60,655 nt of DNA from JABDQZ01 sp050049775 (GTDB taxonomy: Bacteria > Pseudomonadota > Gammaproteobacteria > Chromatiales > Chromatiaceae). Of the stretch, positions 32,851 through 41,855 are shown piece after piece (within the stretch, counting starts at the first letter, position 1; the number at the start of each line of letters is the position of its first letter). The notes beneath the pieces are model-generated. The model was not told the origin of the DNA and did no database searches. It saw nothing but the letters and a program-made list of their open reading frames with translations. Location: positions 1 to 60,655 of the forward strand of contig JASFVP010000016.1 in NCBI GenBank assembly GCA_050049775.1, in the 5' to 3' direction. The position numbers and the translations under genes are program-made.

Positions 32851-33387
32851 ATGGAAAAACTGATTCACACACTGGAACAGATCAATGAACGGGTCGGCCG
32901 CGCCGTTGCCTGGCTGACCCTGTTCATGGTGCTGGTGACGTTCATGGTGGTGTTGCTGCGTTACCTGTTTGATCTCGGCTGGATCGCCATGCAGGAATCC
33001 GTCGTCTACATGCACGGCATCGTCTTCATGCTGGGGGCGGCCTATACCCTGAAGCATCACGGCCATGTGCGCGTGGATATTTTTTACCAGAAAATGTCTG
33101 CGCGTGGACGCGCCTGGGTGGACCTGCTCGGTACCTTGTTTTTGCTGTTACCGGTGAGCCTGTTCATCGCCCTGATGAGCTGGGAATACGTTGCGGATTC
33201 CTGGGCGGTGCTGGAAGGTTCGCGCGAAGCCGGCGGCTTGCCTGGCGTATTTCTGCTCAAGTCACTGATCCTGCTGATGCCGCTGTTGATGTTGTTGCAG
33301 GGCGTCGTGTTGATGCTGCAGCAACTGCTGGTGTTGCGTAACGGCGAACCAGACCTTGCGGATGAAGACGCGGAGGAGCGGCTGTGA
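32851..33387 (+). CDS. TRAP transporter small permease (DctQ family)
   Basis: A 178-residue membrane protein with four helices; ESVVYMHGIVFMLGAAYTLKHHGHVRVDIFY is the family signature region (about 50-80). It is the small membrane subunit of a tripartite periplasmic transporter for organic acids. The ATG at 32851 has no obvious Shine-Dalgarno. It overlaps the large subunit gene by 4 bases (GTGA). Confidence 0.88.
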   Translation: MEKLIHTLEQINERVGRAVAWLTLFMVLVTFMVVLLRYLFDLGWIAMQESVVYMHGIVFMLGAAYTLKHHGHVRVDIFYQKMSARGRAWVDLLGTLFLLLPVSLFIALMSWEYVADSWAVLEGSREAGGLPGVFLLKSLILLMPLLMLLQGVVLMLQQLLVLRNGEPDLADEDAEERL

Positions 33388-34763
33388 CCGAAATCATGCC
33401 GCTGCTGTTGTTCCTGCTGGTCTGCCTGGTGTTGATGCTGGGTTATCCGGTGGCGTTTTCGCTGGGTGGCAGCGCACTGTTGTTTGCCTATATCGGCGAA
33501 TACTTCGGCTACTTCGATGCCTCGTTTCTCGAGGCCTTGCCGAATCGCCTGTACGGCATCATGGTCAATGAAACGCTGATTGCGGTGCCGCTGTTTGTCT
33601 TTATGGGCGTTATGCTGGAACGGTCGCGTGTCGCCGAGACCCTGCTCGACACCATGGCCGAGCTGTTCGGGCCCTTGCGTGGCGGGCTGGGTATTTCGGT
33701 AACGCTGGTGGGTATGTTGCTGGCGGCCAGCACCGGTATTGTCGGCGCCACGGTGGTGACCATGGGGCTGCTGTCGCTGCCGACCATGCTCAGGCGCAAC
33801 TACGACCCGGCGCTGGCGACCGGTGCGATCTGCGCGTCTGGCACACTGGGACAGATCATTCCGCCATCGATTGTGCTGGTGCTGTTGGGCGATGTGTTGT
33901 CGGCGGCCTATCAACAGGCGCAACTGGATATGGGCATCTGGTCGCCGGAAACGGTTTCGGTGGCCGACCTGTTTGTCGGCGCTTTGATACCCGGGCTACT
34001 GCTGGTGGCGCTGTACATCGTGTATGTGATTGGCGTGGCCTGGCTGAAGCCTCAGGTGGCGCCGGCGATTCCGCGTGAAGAGCTGGCGGCTTCGACGAAC
34101 CTGTTCTGGCGGGTGCTGAAAAACCTGCTGCCACCGCTGCTGCTGATCGTCGCGGTACTGGGTTCGATACTTGGTGGTCTGGCGACGCCGACCGAGGCGG
34201 CTTCGGTCGGCGCCATGGGCGCGGTGTTGCTGGCCTTGCTGCAGAAAACCCTGACACTGGATACGCTCAGGACCGTCATGCGCCAGACGACTTTTGTCAC
34301 CAGCATGGTGTTTTTGATTTTCATCGGCGCCTCCATCTTTTCACTGGTGTTTCGCGGCTTCGGCGGTGACGAGGTGGTCACCGAGCTGTTAACCGGCCTG
34401 CCGGGGGGTACGGTGGCCGCGGTGGTGCTGGTCATGCTGGTGATGTTTCTGCTCGGCTTTGTGCTCGATTTTATCGAAATCACTTTTGTCGTGGTGCCGA
34501 TCGTCGGCCCGGTGCTACTGGCCATGGGGCTGGACCCGGTGTGGCTCGGCATCATGATCGCCATCAACCTGCAGACTTCCTTCCTGACGCCGCCGTTTGG
34601 CTTTGCCCTGTTTTATCTGCGTGGCGTAGCCCCGGCGGAGATCAAAACCTCACAGATCTACCGCGGCGTCGCACCATTCATCGTCATTCAGCTGTTGATG
34701 CTGGCGATGCTGGCCTACTGGCCGCAGCTGGCCACCTGGCTGCCAGCCTATCTTTACGATTGA
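33384..34763 (+). CDS. TRAP transporter large permease (DctM family)
   Basis: A 459-residue protein with about 12 helices, motifs NETLIAVPLFVFMG, GTLGQIIPPSIVLVLLGD and LNLQTSFLTPPFG-like INLQTSFLTPPFGFAL. It forms the sodium-driven channel part of the TRAP system with the upstream DctQ. It starts with GTG behind GGAGG. No DctP substrate-binding protein gene is adjacent or elsewhere in the window, so the substrate cannot be inferred. Confidence 0.92.
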   Translation: MTEIMPLLLFLLVCLVLMLGYPVAFSLGGSALLFAYIGEYFGYFDASFLEALPNRLYGIMVNETLIAVPLFVFMGVMLERSRVAETLLDTMAELFGPLRGGLGISVTLVGMLLAASTGIVGATVVTMGLLSLPTMLRRNYDPALATGAICASGTLGQIIPPSIVLVLLGDVLSAAYQQAQLDMGIWSPETVSVADLFVGALIPGLLLVALYIVYVIGVAWLKPQVAPAIPREELAASTNLFWRVLKNLLPPLLLIVAVLGSILGGLATPTEAASVGAMGAVLLALLQKTLTLDTLRTVMRQTTFVTSMVFLIFIGASIFSLVFRGFGGDEVVTELLTGLPGGTVAAVVLVMLVMFLLGFVLDFIEITFVVVPIVGPVLLAMGLDPVWLGIMIAINLQTSFLTPPFGFALFYLRGVAPAEIKTSQIYRGVAPFIVIQLLMLAMLAYWPQLATWLPAYLYD

Positions 34764-34818
34764 GTCTGCGCCTGGCGTTGTCCGCGCAGCCGTTCTGCGA
34801 CACATCCAAAATTGCCGC

Positions 34819-34845
34819 TCAAGTAGTTTAAATCTGCGCCGATAG
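34819..34845 (+). promoter_or_regulatory. Sigma-28 (FliA) promoter of the second chemoreceptor
   Basis: TCAAGTAG, an 11-base spacer, then GCCGATAG match TAAAGTTT-N11-GCCGATAA at 12 of 16 positions with exact spacing. It lies 70 bases upstream of the chemoreceptor start. Confidence 0.75.
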
Positions 34846-34915
34846 CGTCTGTGCGGTGACGGAAAACTGCTTTTTAGTCTCTGGAATGACCCGTTCAACA
34901 AAAGAGGTTCTGCAT

Positions 34916-37012
34916 ATGCCCAGAATGACGATCAAACTCAAGATCGGCGGTGGTTTTCTATTGGCCGGCATCATGATGCTGGTTTCCGGCCTGGCCGGCC
35001 TGTATCTCGCATTTAGCCTGTCCGGCGCTTTGGGCACTTTCACCGGTCCGGTAATGCAGACCACGGCCAACGCCAATGCCGGTATGCTCAGTGTGCAGGC
35101 CCAGCTGGTGGCGGTGAAGGACATCCTGGCGTCCAATAGCCAGGAGGCGCGCAGCATCCTGCAGCAAGAGGAAGACAAGGCATTTCAGGCGCTGGAGCAG
35201 ATCCAGCAGGCCGGACGTATTGGTGAAGAGCGCTTTACCGAACTCAAGACCAGCATGGAAAATTTCCGCACCGCCAAGGACCAGTTACTGCAGAACCACA
35301 GCAAATATGTTGCTTTGGAAAACCAGATCGACAAAACCGTTTCCTATCTTATGGACTACATCATCGATATCGAACGACTGGCCAGCCAGGCGCTGCTGGA
35401 AAGCCGTTTCCAGTTCGAAGATGAAGCCGTCGCCGATGCTGACAGTGCGACAGCCAGTGACGAAGAAAGAGCTGCCGATGAACAGGCCGCCAGTGACGCC
35501 GAAGAACTGGTCAATGCCAACAAGGACCTGGTCAACTCGGCCGGTGAAGCGCGCCTGGCTTTGTTGAACCGATTGAATCTGCTAAACCGTTTTCGCAAGC
35601 ACCCGGCCGATGCCGACATCAAACAACGCCTGGCGCAGGTATATGAAGACCTGACCTATGCCGGCGAAGTGTTGGCGGACAATGACGTGATGCGCAACAA
35701 GACCATCGAAAACGGTGAGTTCCAGGGCGCCAGTTACGCCGATATGGTGACGCGCCTGATCAACGACCATGGCAATGAATTCACCGAAGCCATGCGCCTG
35801 TTCACCGTGCTCAAGACATCGCGTGAAGCCTACTCGAAAGAAGCCGATGCGCTGATCAATTTCGGTCGCAACCTGCTGGCCGATATCGATGTTTCCGTGA
35901 CCGAGGAAAGAACGGCGCTCGACAGCGTGCTGGACAACGGCACCCAGACCATTCTCGGTGTGATGCTGGTTGGCCTGCTACTGGGCATCGCCATGGCGTA
36001 TGTATTGATTCGCGCCATCATTCAGCCGATCCAGCAGGTACAGCGCCAGGTGGATGACATGGCGGCGGGTGAAGGTGATCTGACCATTCGCCTGCAGGTC
36101 AAGGGCGACGATGAGGTGGCGGACCTGGCCAATTCCTTCAATGCCTTTACTGACAAGCTGCGCGGCATTATCCAGACACTGCAGAATCACATCGACCAAC
36201 TGGTGGATTCGACCTCGAGCATTAGCAGCGTGGCCGAAAAAACCCGTCAGCTGACGCAGCGGCAACAATCCGAACTCAGCGGCGTGGTGGTTGCGATCAA
36301 CAACCTGTCATCGGGTTCGCAGCAGGTGGTGACCAATACCTCAGCCGCGGCCAATGGCGCCAGTCTCGCCAATGAGCAGGCGCAAAAAGGCCAGGTCATC
36401 ATGCAAAAGACCATCGACCGCATCAAACACGTTGCTTCGGATGTCGATGGCGCCACCCTGTCGGTCAACGAGCTCGGTGCCAAAAGTGACCAGATCGGCG
36501 TGGTGCTGGAAGTGATTCGCACCATCTCCGAACAGACCAACCTGCTGGCGCTCAACGCGGCGATCGAAGCGGCGCGCGCCGGTGAGCAGGGACGTGGATT
36601 TGCCGTGGTGGCGGATGAGGTGCGTGGCCTGGCGGCGCGTACCCACGACTCGATCGGCGAAATTCAGGAGATCATCGACCAGCTGCAGTCCGGCACATCA
36701 AAGGTCATGCAGCAGATGGAAAGTGTCAAAGCCAATTCGAATGACAGCGTGCAACCGGTCACCGATGCTGGTGAGACACTGAATTCCATCAGTCAGGCGG
36801 TTGAAGAAATCACGCGGCTGAATGCGGAAATTGCCGGCACCGCCGAAACCCAGAGCCAGACCGCGTCGGACGTCGACAACAACATCGTCAACATCAACGA
36901 CATGGCCGTGGAATCGGCCGAGAATGCCGAAACCCTGATGGAAGCAACCCATACGCTGTCACGTCTGGGCGATGAGCTGCAGCAACTGGCACGCCAGTTC
37001 AAGGTCAGCTGA
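34916..37012 (+). CDS. Methyl-accepting chemotaxis protein
   Basis: A 698-residue chemoreceptor with a first membrane helix at about 13-37, a large helical periplasmic sensor (about 38-360) containing an acidic insertion (DEEAVADADSATASDEERAAD-like, around residue 190), a second helix (about 362-385), HAMP, and a signalling domain with EVIRTISEQTNLLALNAAIE. The ligand is unknown. AAAGAGG is placed correctly for the ATG at 34916. Convergent with rdgB. Confidence 0.9.
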   Translation: MPRMTIKLKIGGGFLLAGIMMLVSGLAGLYLAFSLSGALGTFTGPVMQTTANANAGMLSVQAQLVAVKDILASNSQEARSILQQEEDKAFQALEQIQQAGRIGEERFTELKTSMENFRTAKDQLLQNHSKYVALENQIDKTVSYLMDYIIDIERLASQALLESRFQFEDEAVADADSATASDEERAADEQAASDAEELVNANKDLVNSAGEARLALLNRLNLLNRFRKHPADADIKQRLAQVYEDLTYAGEVLADNDVMRNKTIENGEFQGASYADMVTRLINDHGNEFTEAMRLFTVLKTSREAYSKEADALINFGRNLLADIDVSVTEERTALDSVLDNGTQTILGVMLVGLLLGIAMAYVLIRAIIQPIQQVQRQVDDMAAGEGDLTIRLQVKGDDEVADLANSFNAFTDKLRGIIQTLQNHIDQLVDSTSSISSVAEKTRQLTQRQQSELSGVVVAINNLSSGSQQVVTNTSAAANGASLANEQAQKGQVIMQKTIDRIKHVASDVDGATLSVNELGAKSDQIGVVLEVIRTISEQTNLLALNAAIEAARAGEQGRGFAVVADEVRGLAARTHDSIGEIQEIIDQLQSGTSKVMQQMESVKANSNDSVQPVTDAGETLNSISQAVEEITRLNAEIAGTAETQSQTASDVDNNIVNINDMAVESAENAETLMEATHTLSRLGDELQQLARQFKVS

Positions 37013-37022
37013 TCGGCTGTTG

Positions 37023-37634
37023 TCAGTAGCCCGATTCCACCAGTTTATCAGCCAGTTGCCTGAGCGCCTTGCCGCGATGGCTTAACGCGTTCTTGCGCGC
37101 CGCATCCAGCTCGGCCGCGCTGCAACCATCTTCCGGTACAAAGAACACCGGGTCATAGCCAAAACCATTTTCGCCCTGTGGCTGGCGCAGAATGCGGCCT
37201 TCCCAACTGCCCTGGCAGATCAGCGGTGTCGGGTCGTTGGCGTGGCGCAGGTAGACCATGACACACTGAAAGCGGGCACCGCGCTGCTCATCACCAACAG
37301 CCTGCATGGCATCGAGTAACTTGTTGACGTTATCGGCATCCGCGGCATTCTCGCCGGCATAGCGTGCCGAGTAGATGCCGGGCGCGCCGTCGAGCGCATC
37401 AACCTCAATACCGGAGTCGTCGGCAATCGCCGGCAGGCCACTGGCCGCGGCTGCGAAGCGGGCTTTCTTGATGGCGTTTTCGACAAAGCTGAGGCCGTCC
37501 TCGACCGCTTCTTCGGCGGTGAAATCCTTTTGCGGCAGTATCTCGAAATCGTGCTCCGTCAGCAGTGCATTGATTTCGCGGATTTTGCCGGCATTGTTGC
37601 TGGCCAGTACGATTTTGCGCTGATGCTGCGTCAT
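37023..37634 (-). CDS. rdgB: dITP/XTP pyrophosphatase (RdgB/HAM1)
   Basis: A 203-residue nucleotide sanitising enzyme that hydrolyses dITP and XTP. Motifs: VLASNNAGKIREI, ADDSGIEVDALDGAPGIYSARY, GENGFGYDPVFF and LSHRGKALR. It is full-length and typical. Confidence 0.95.
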   Translation of the reverse strand: MTQHQRKIVLASNNAGKIREINALLTEHDFEILPQKDFTAEEAVEDGLSFVENAIKKARFAAAASGLPAIADDSGIEVDALDGAPGIYSARYAGENAADADNVNKLLDAMQAVGDEQRGARFQCVMVYLRHANDPTPLICQGSWEGRILRQPQGENGFGYDPVFFVPEDGCSAAELDAARKNALSHRGKALRQLADKLVESGY

Positions 37635-37679
37635 GTTGCTGTGGTCCCGTGGCTTGGGAGAAAAAACTTTCTCATCTTG

Positions 37680-37709
37680 TTGATATGCTTTTTTCTGTTA
37701 CTTTATGGT
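37680..37709 (+). promoter_or_regulatory. Possible sigma-70 promoter of the NapC-type gene
   Basis: TTGATA at 37680-37685 and TATGGT at 37704-37709 with an 18-base spacer. A small dyad GTTAC/GTAAC overlaps the -10 region and could be a regulator site. Weak evidence. Confidence 0.35.
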
Positions 37710-37768
37710 AACTTAGGCAGGATAAATTAATAAATTAAAGCAAGATTATATTTGCAAAGGAGGAGGGT

Positions 37769-38365
37769 ATGGCAAAAAAATTGGGTTTGATCGGCGCTCT
37801 GGCGATCTTCATCGCCGGCATTGTTTTTACCGGCCTGTTCAATGTGGGCCTGTCGGCAACCAATGAAATGGAATTCTGCACATCCTGCCATTCGATGAAA
37901 GTCAACCTTGAGGAATACAAGGAGACGGTGCACTACAAAAACACTTCCGGTGTGCGGGCCACCTGTTCCGATTGCCACGTGCCCAAACCTTTTGTGCCCA
38001 AAATGGTCGCCAAGGTGCTGGCTGCCAAGGACGTCTATCACGAAGTCATGGGCACCATTGATACCGAGGAAAAGTACGAGGCTTATCGCTGGCAGATGGC
38101 CACTTCGGTGTGGCAGAAAATGAAAGCGTCCAATTCCCGCGAATGTCGCACCTGTCATAATTTTGATCAGATGGCGTTTGATGATCAGGGCCGCATGGCG
38201 CGCAAAAAACACAGTGCCGCGGCTGATCGTGGCGAGACCTGTATCGATTGTCACAAAGGCATCGCCCACGAGGAGCCGGATGAGCCGGATGGCTGGGATG
38301 AGGAAACCGCCGGCGAGCACTTTACCGTGACCATCGCCAACTGGTTTGCTGACATTGACAATTAA
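37769..38365 (+). CDS. NapC/NirT-type tetraheme cytochrome c
   Basis: A 198-residue membrane-anchored periplasmic cytochrome. One N-terminal helix is followed by four CxxCH heme sites: CTSCH, CSDCH, CRTCH and CIDCH. Members of this family take electrons from quinol and pass them to periplasmic reductases. No nap, nrf or tor reductase genes are adjacent; instead an ankyrin protein and a diheme cytochrome c follow. A strong AGGAGGAGG-like ribosome site precedes the ATG. Confidence 0.93.
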   Translation: MAKKLGLIGALAIFIAGIVFTGLFNVGLSATNEMEFCTSCHSMKVNLEEYKETVHYKNTSGVRATCSDCHVPKPFVPKMVAKVLAAKDVYHEVMGTIDTEEKYEAYRWQMATSVWQKMKASNSRECRTCHNFDQMAFDDQGRMARKKHSAAADRGETCIDCHKGIAHEEPDEPDGWDEETAGEHFTVTIANWFADIDN

Positions 38366-38380
38366 TTGAGGGCGATAGCA

Positions 38381-39319
38381 ATGACGAGATGTTTCTACAA
38401 AGCGATATCACCCTGGCTGTTGCTGGCGGCGCTGTTTTGGACCGTGCCGGTCTTTGCGGATCAGTCCTCTGAACTCAGGCAGGCGGCTGCGATTGACGAT
38501 GTGGATACCGTCGAGCGCCTGCTCGATGCCGGTGTCAACGTCGATTCGCCCAGCAAATACGGTAAGACCGCGCTCATGTTTGCCGTGGAAAACGGTAACA
38601 TTCTCACCGCTTCGGTGCTGCTGTCGCGCGGCGCCAACGTCAATGCGGTCACTGTGGCCGGCTGTACGCCGCTGACGTTTGCGGCGGAAAACGGTGAAGT
38701 GGAATTGTCCGCCCTGCTGCTGGAGCGTGGCGCGGATATGACGGCCAAAACACGCGCCGGCTGGAATTCGTTGATCGTCGCTTCGCGTTACGGGCTGACC
38801 GATATGGTGGAGCAATTGCTGTTCAAGGGCGCCGCCACCGAGGAAACCGACAAGGCCGGTGAAACGGCGCTGATTTCAGCGGCGCGTTATGGCCATACCA
38901 AGTCAGTGGAGCTGCTGCTCAAACACAAGGCTAACGTCAAGGCGGTCGACAGTCATGGCAAAACCGCACTGAGCCACGCGGCGGAAAATGGCCACGTGGC
39001 CGTGATGCGCACATTGATTGCAGCCGGTGCCGATGTCAATCATCGCGATGCCGATGGCGCCACCCCGCTGATCTGGGCGGCGACGCACGGCAATACCGAA
39101 GCTCTGCAATTGCTGCTGGCGCATGGCGCAGCGGTCAATGCCCAAGACAATGATGGCCTGGTGGCCTTGTCCGAAGCGGTGATGGTGCGTTCGGTCGACA
39201 GCGTCAAGCTGTTGCTGGAAGCTGGCGCTGACATAAAGATTCACGACAAAAGCGGCAAGTCACCGGAAAGCCTGGCGCACTCCAGCCGCAGTGCGGCAAT
39301 CCGCAAACTGTTCCCTTGA
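38381..39319 (+). CDS. Exported ankyrin-repeat protein
   Basis: A 312-residue protein with a signal peptide (to about VPVFA) and about eight ankyrin repeats (GKTALMFAVENGNILTASVLL, TPLTFAAENGEVELSALLL and similar), so it acts in the periplasm as a protein-binding scaffold. It begins 15 bases after the NapC stop and is likely cotranscribed. Periplasmic ankyrin proteins accompany some catalases and cytochromes as maturation or protection factors; here the partner would be the NapC-type cytochrome (inference). Confidence 0.88.
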   Translation: MTRCFYKAISPWLLLAALFWTVPVFADQSSELRQAAAIDDVDTVERLLDAGVNVDSPSKYGKTALMFAVENGNILTASVLLSRGANVNAVTVAGCTPLTFAAENGEVELSALLLERGADMTAKTRAGWNSLIVASRYGLTDMVEQLLFKGAATEETDKAGETALISAARYGHTKSVELLLKHKANVKAVDSHGKTALSHAAENGHVAVMRTLIAAGADVNHRDADGATPLIWAATHGNTEALQLLLAHGAAVNAQDNDGLVALSEAVMVRSVDSVKLLLEAGADIKIHDKSGKSPESLAHSSRSAAIRKLFP

Positions 39320-39330
39320 GCGAGTTCCCT

Positions 39331-40095
39331 TCAGGGGCGTTGCTCATGTGGCCGCTGGGCCAGTCCGGGGATCTGATGACGCACGACGTGCGGGAAATCC
39401 GGATTGGTCCAGCCGTCGCTGGCCGCCTTGTCGGCCGGCAACGGCAGGTTGGCGGTGTAGGATAAAACCGCCACTTCTTCCTGCAGGTGGAAGTTGAGAA
39501 TCTGTTTGGTCATTTTTTCGTCGGCATTGCGACGCTGACCGCTGCGAATCCATTCGAACTGGCGCAGCAGGTAGCTGTAATGCTGGCCATACAGGCTGGG
39601 TATCGCATCCGGAATGTCGCCTTCGCCGCGCTCGCCGTGGCATTCAGTGCAGTTGTCCTGGTAAAGCTTTTCGCCAAAACTGTTGTCCACCAGATGGGGG
39701 CCCTTGTCGTTATACGGCGTCATCGGCATGGCGGCAATGTAGCCGGCGACATCGGCAATGTCCTGTGCATCACTGAGCAGGCGACGTGAGGTGAAGGCGC
39801 GCATGATCGGGTTGTCGCGATTGCCGGCGCGGATGTCGGCGAGCTGCTTGATGATGACATTTTTCAGCTGGCCGGCAATCTGCGGATACGCGCCGGATGG
39901 CGTGCCCCAGCCCTCGGGGCCATGACAGGCGATGCAGTTGCGGTACAGTCGTTTGCCGTTTTCCAGATCGGGTTCCAGCTGGATAGCCTGATCAAATTCG
40001 ACGGTGTGTTTACGATCGTCTGCCAATGCGCCAGGCGCGACGCCATACAGGGCAGTGATCAGTGCCAGACTCCAGAGGTGTTTGTGCTGTTTCAT
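39331..40095 (-). CDS. Diheme cytochrome c (c4 type)
   Basis: A 254-residue periplasmic protein with a signal peptide (to about PGALA) and two cytochrome domains with CIACHGPEGWG and CTECHGERGEGD heme sites, as in cytochrome c4 and related cytochromes. Start at 40095 gives the signal peptide directly; the longer frame to 40113 adds residues with no RBS. Convergent with the ankyrin gene, 11 bases between stop codons. Confidence 0.9.
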   Translation of the reverse strand: MKQHKHLWSLALITALYGVAPGALADDRKHTVEFDQAIQLEPDLENGKRLYRNCIACHGPEGWGTPSGAYPQIAGQLKNVIIKQLADIRAGNRDNPIMRAFTSRRLLSDAQDIADVAGYIAAMPMTPYNDKGPHLVDNSFGEKLYQDNCTECHGERGEGDIPDAIPSLYGQHYSYLLRQFEWIRSGQRRNADEKMTKQILNFHLQEEVAVLSYTANLPLPADKAASDGWTNPDFPHVVRHQIPGLAQRPHEQRP

Positions 40096-40405
40096 AGGCT
40101 TTGCATCCAGCATAATTATTTTGTTTGTCCCGGCATTGAGACATTAAATGCCTGATAAATCAATACGTAATAACCAGTAGGCAGCGTGCCTGGCCGGTCA
40201 AGAGCAGCTCGATACAAAACACCGTTACAGCTGAACGCCGCAGGCCACTGGTATTCTAGTCCACCATGTGAGGCCTGCCGGCGGAGTCATTAAGAGCTCG
40301 TCTGTACATATCATTGTTGCGCCTGTTGTGCGATGATTGCCGCGATTTACACAATAATAACGGGCATTTACTCACCATTTGGCCCGCTTCACGATTACAA
40401 CCGAG

Positions 40406-41041
40406 ATGCTGACTGTTTCTGAGCTTGAATGTGTGCGCGGCGATCGCCGCCTGTTTTCCGGGATCGGTTTTTCGCTCGAACCCGGCGAACTGCTGCATTT
40501 GCACGGCCATAACGGTAGTGGCAAAACCACCCTGTTGCGCACGTTGAGCAGCCTGGTGCTGCCGGCGTCCGGTGAAATCAACTGGAATGGTCAAAACATC
40601 CGCGACCTCGGCGAGGACTACACTCGCCACGTCATGTACATCGGCCATAAAAACGGCATCAAGGATGACCTCACGGCGCTGGAAAACCTGCAGGTGTCGA
40701 GTGTGCTCGACGGTGTTGATATCAGCGAGCAGGCTGCCTGGGAGGCGCTGGCCCGCATCGGCCTGAAGGGCTTTGAGGACCTGCCCACCAAGGTATTGTC
40801 GCAGGGGCAGAAACGGCGGGTGGCGATGGCGCGTCTGCTGGTGTGTGAAACGCGCTTGTGGATTCTCGATGAGCCTTTTGTCGCGCTCGACAAGGCGGCG
40901 GTGCAATTGCTGCAGGATGTCATTCGCCAACACATCGCCAACGGCGGCATGGCCATTTTGACCACACACCAGGATGTGCCGCTGACCACCGGCACGCTCA
41001 AGCAACTCGAACTCGGCTGGAAGCAGCAGGGCCATGTTTAA
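40406..41041 (+). CDS. ccmA: Heme exporter ATP-binding protein CcmA
   Basis: A 211-residue ABC ATPase: Walker A GHNGSGKTTLLR, signature LSQGQKRRVAMARL, Walker B LWILDEPFVALD, H-loop TTHQD. With CcmB, CcmC and CcmD it releases holo-CcmE in cytochrome c maturation system I. The ATG at 40406 is preferred to a TTG at 40379. It overlaps ccmB by 8 bases. Confidence 0.95.
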   Translation: MLTVSELECVRGDRRLFSGIGFSLEPGELLHLHGHNGSGKTTLLRTLSSLVLPASGEINWNGQNIRDLGEDYTRHVMYIGHKNGIKDDLTALENLQVSSVLDGVDISEQAAWEALARIGLKGFEDLPTKVLSQGQKRRVAMARLLVCETRLWILDEPFVALDKAAVQLLQDVIRQHIANGGMAILTTHQDVPLTTGTLKQLELGWKQQGHV

Positions 41042-41702
41042 GACTTTCTGGATCATCCTCAAGCGCGACCTGGTGCTGGCGTTGCGGCGCAAGTCGGATG
41101 TCACCTCAAGCCTGTTCTTTTTTGTCGTGGTGGTGACGCTGTTTCCGCTGGCCATCGGCCCGGAGATGAACACGCTACGGCTGATCGCGCCCGGCATCGT
41201 CTGGGTGGCGGCGCTGCTGGCGTCGATGCTGGCGCTGGATCACATGTTTTCGGTGGACTACGCCGACGGCACGCTCGAGCAGATGCTGCTGACTCCGCAG
41301 CCGCTGTCGTTGCTGGTGCTGGCCAAGATCCTGGCGCATTGGCTGACCACCGGCGTGCCGCTGGTGCTGATCGCGCCGGTGCTGGGTCTGCAGTACGATT
41401 TGTCCGGCGAAGCCATCGGTATCTTGCTGTTGACCCTACTGCTCGGCACGCCGGCGCTGAGCCTGATCGGCGCGATCGGCGCGGCCTTGACGCTGGGTTT
41501 GCGCGGCGGCGGTGTGCTGGTCTCACTGCTGGTGCTGCCGCTGACCATCCCGGTGTTGATCTTTGGCGCCGGTGCGGTCGAAGCCAATATTTCCGGTCTC
41601 GGTGAAGCTGGCCACCTGTCGATGCTGGCGGCCATTCTGGTCGGGTCACTGGTGCTGGCGCCGCTGGCAACGGCCATCGCGCTGCGTGTGTCGTCCGAAT
41701 AA
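41034..41702 (+). CDS. ccmB: Heme exporter membrane protein CcmB
   Basis: A 222-residue protein with six membrane helices and the landmark FPLAIGPE and DYADGTLEQMLL segments. Forms the ABC permease with CcmA. A 153-base gap without genes separates it from ccmC; an own promoter there is possible but I could not define one. Confidence 0.94.
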   Translation: MFKTFWIILKRDLVLALRRKSDVTSSLFFFVVVVTLFPLAIGPEMNTLRLIAPGIVWVAALLASMLALDHMFSVDYADGTLEQMLLTPQPLSLLVLAKILAHWLTTGVPLVLIAPVLGLQYDLSGEAIGILLLTLLLGTPALSLIGAIGAALTLGLRGGGVLVSLLVLPLTIPVLIFGAGAVEANISGLGEAGHLSMLAAILVGSLVLAPLATAIALRVSSE

Positions 41703-41855
41703 GCCGCCGTGAAACAGAATTTTTACTCTGTACATCAGTAGCATAGGCGGTAATAATCAGGTTCCCTGATTAGTCGCAAGAACTAACCTGGTTGCAGACT
41801 GTCACATGACAAGCTGTACAGAATCACTACAAGATAAAAAATTGAAGACCTGTCA

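Noticed and set aside
33084..33923. 279-codon minus-strand frame inside the TRAP genes
   Set aside because: Low-complexity, Gln/His/Arg-rich shadow translation of two clear membrane protein genes on the other strand.
40256..41197. 313-codon minus-strand frame over ccmA
   Set aside because: Shadow of ccmA; no homologous features and no ribosome site.
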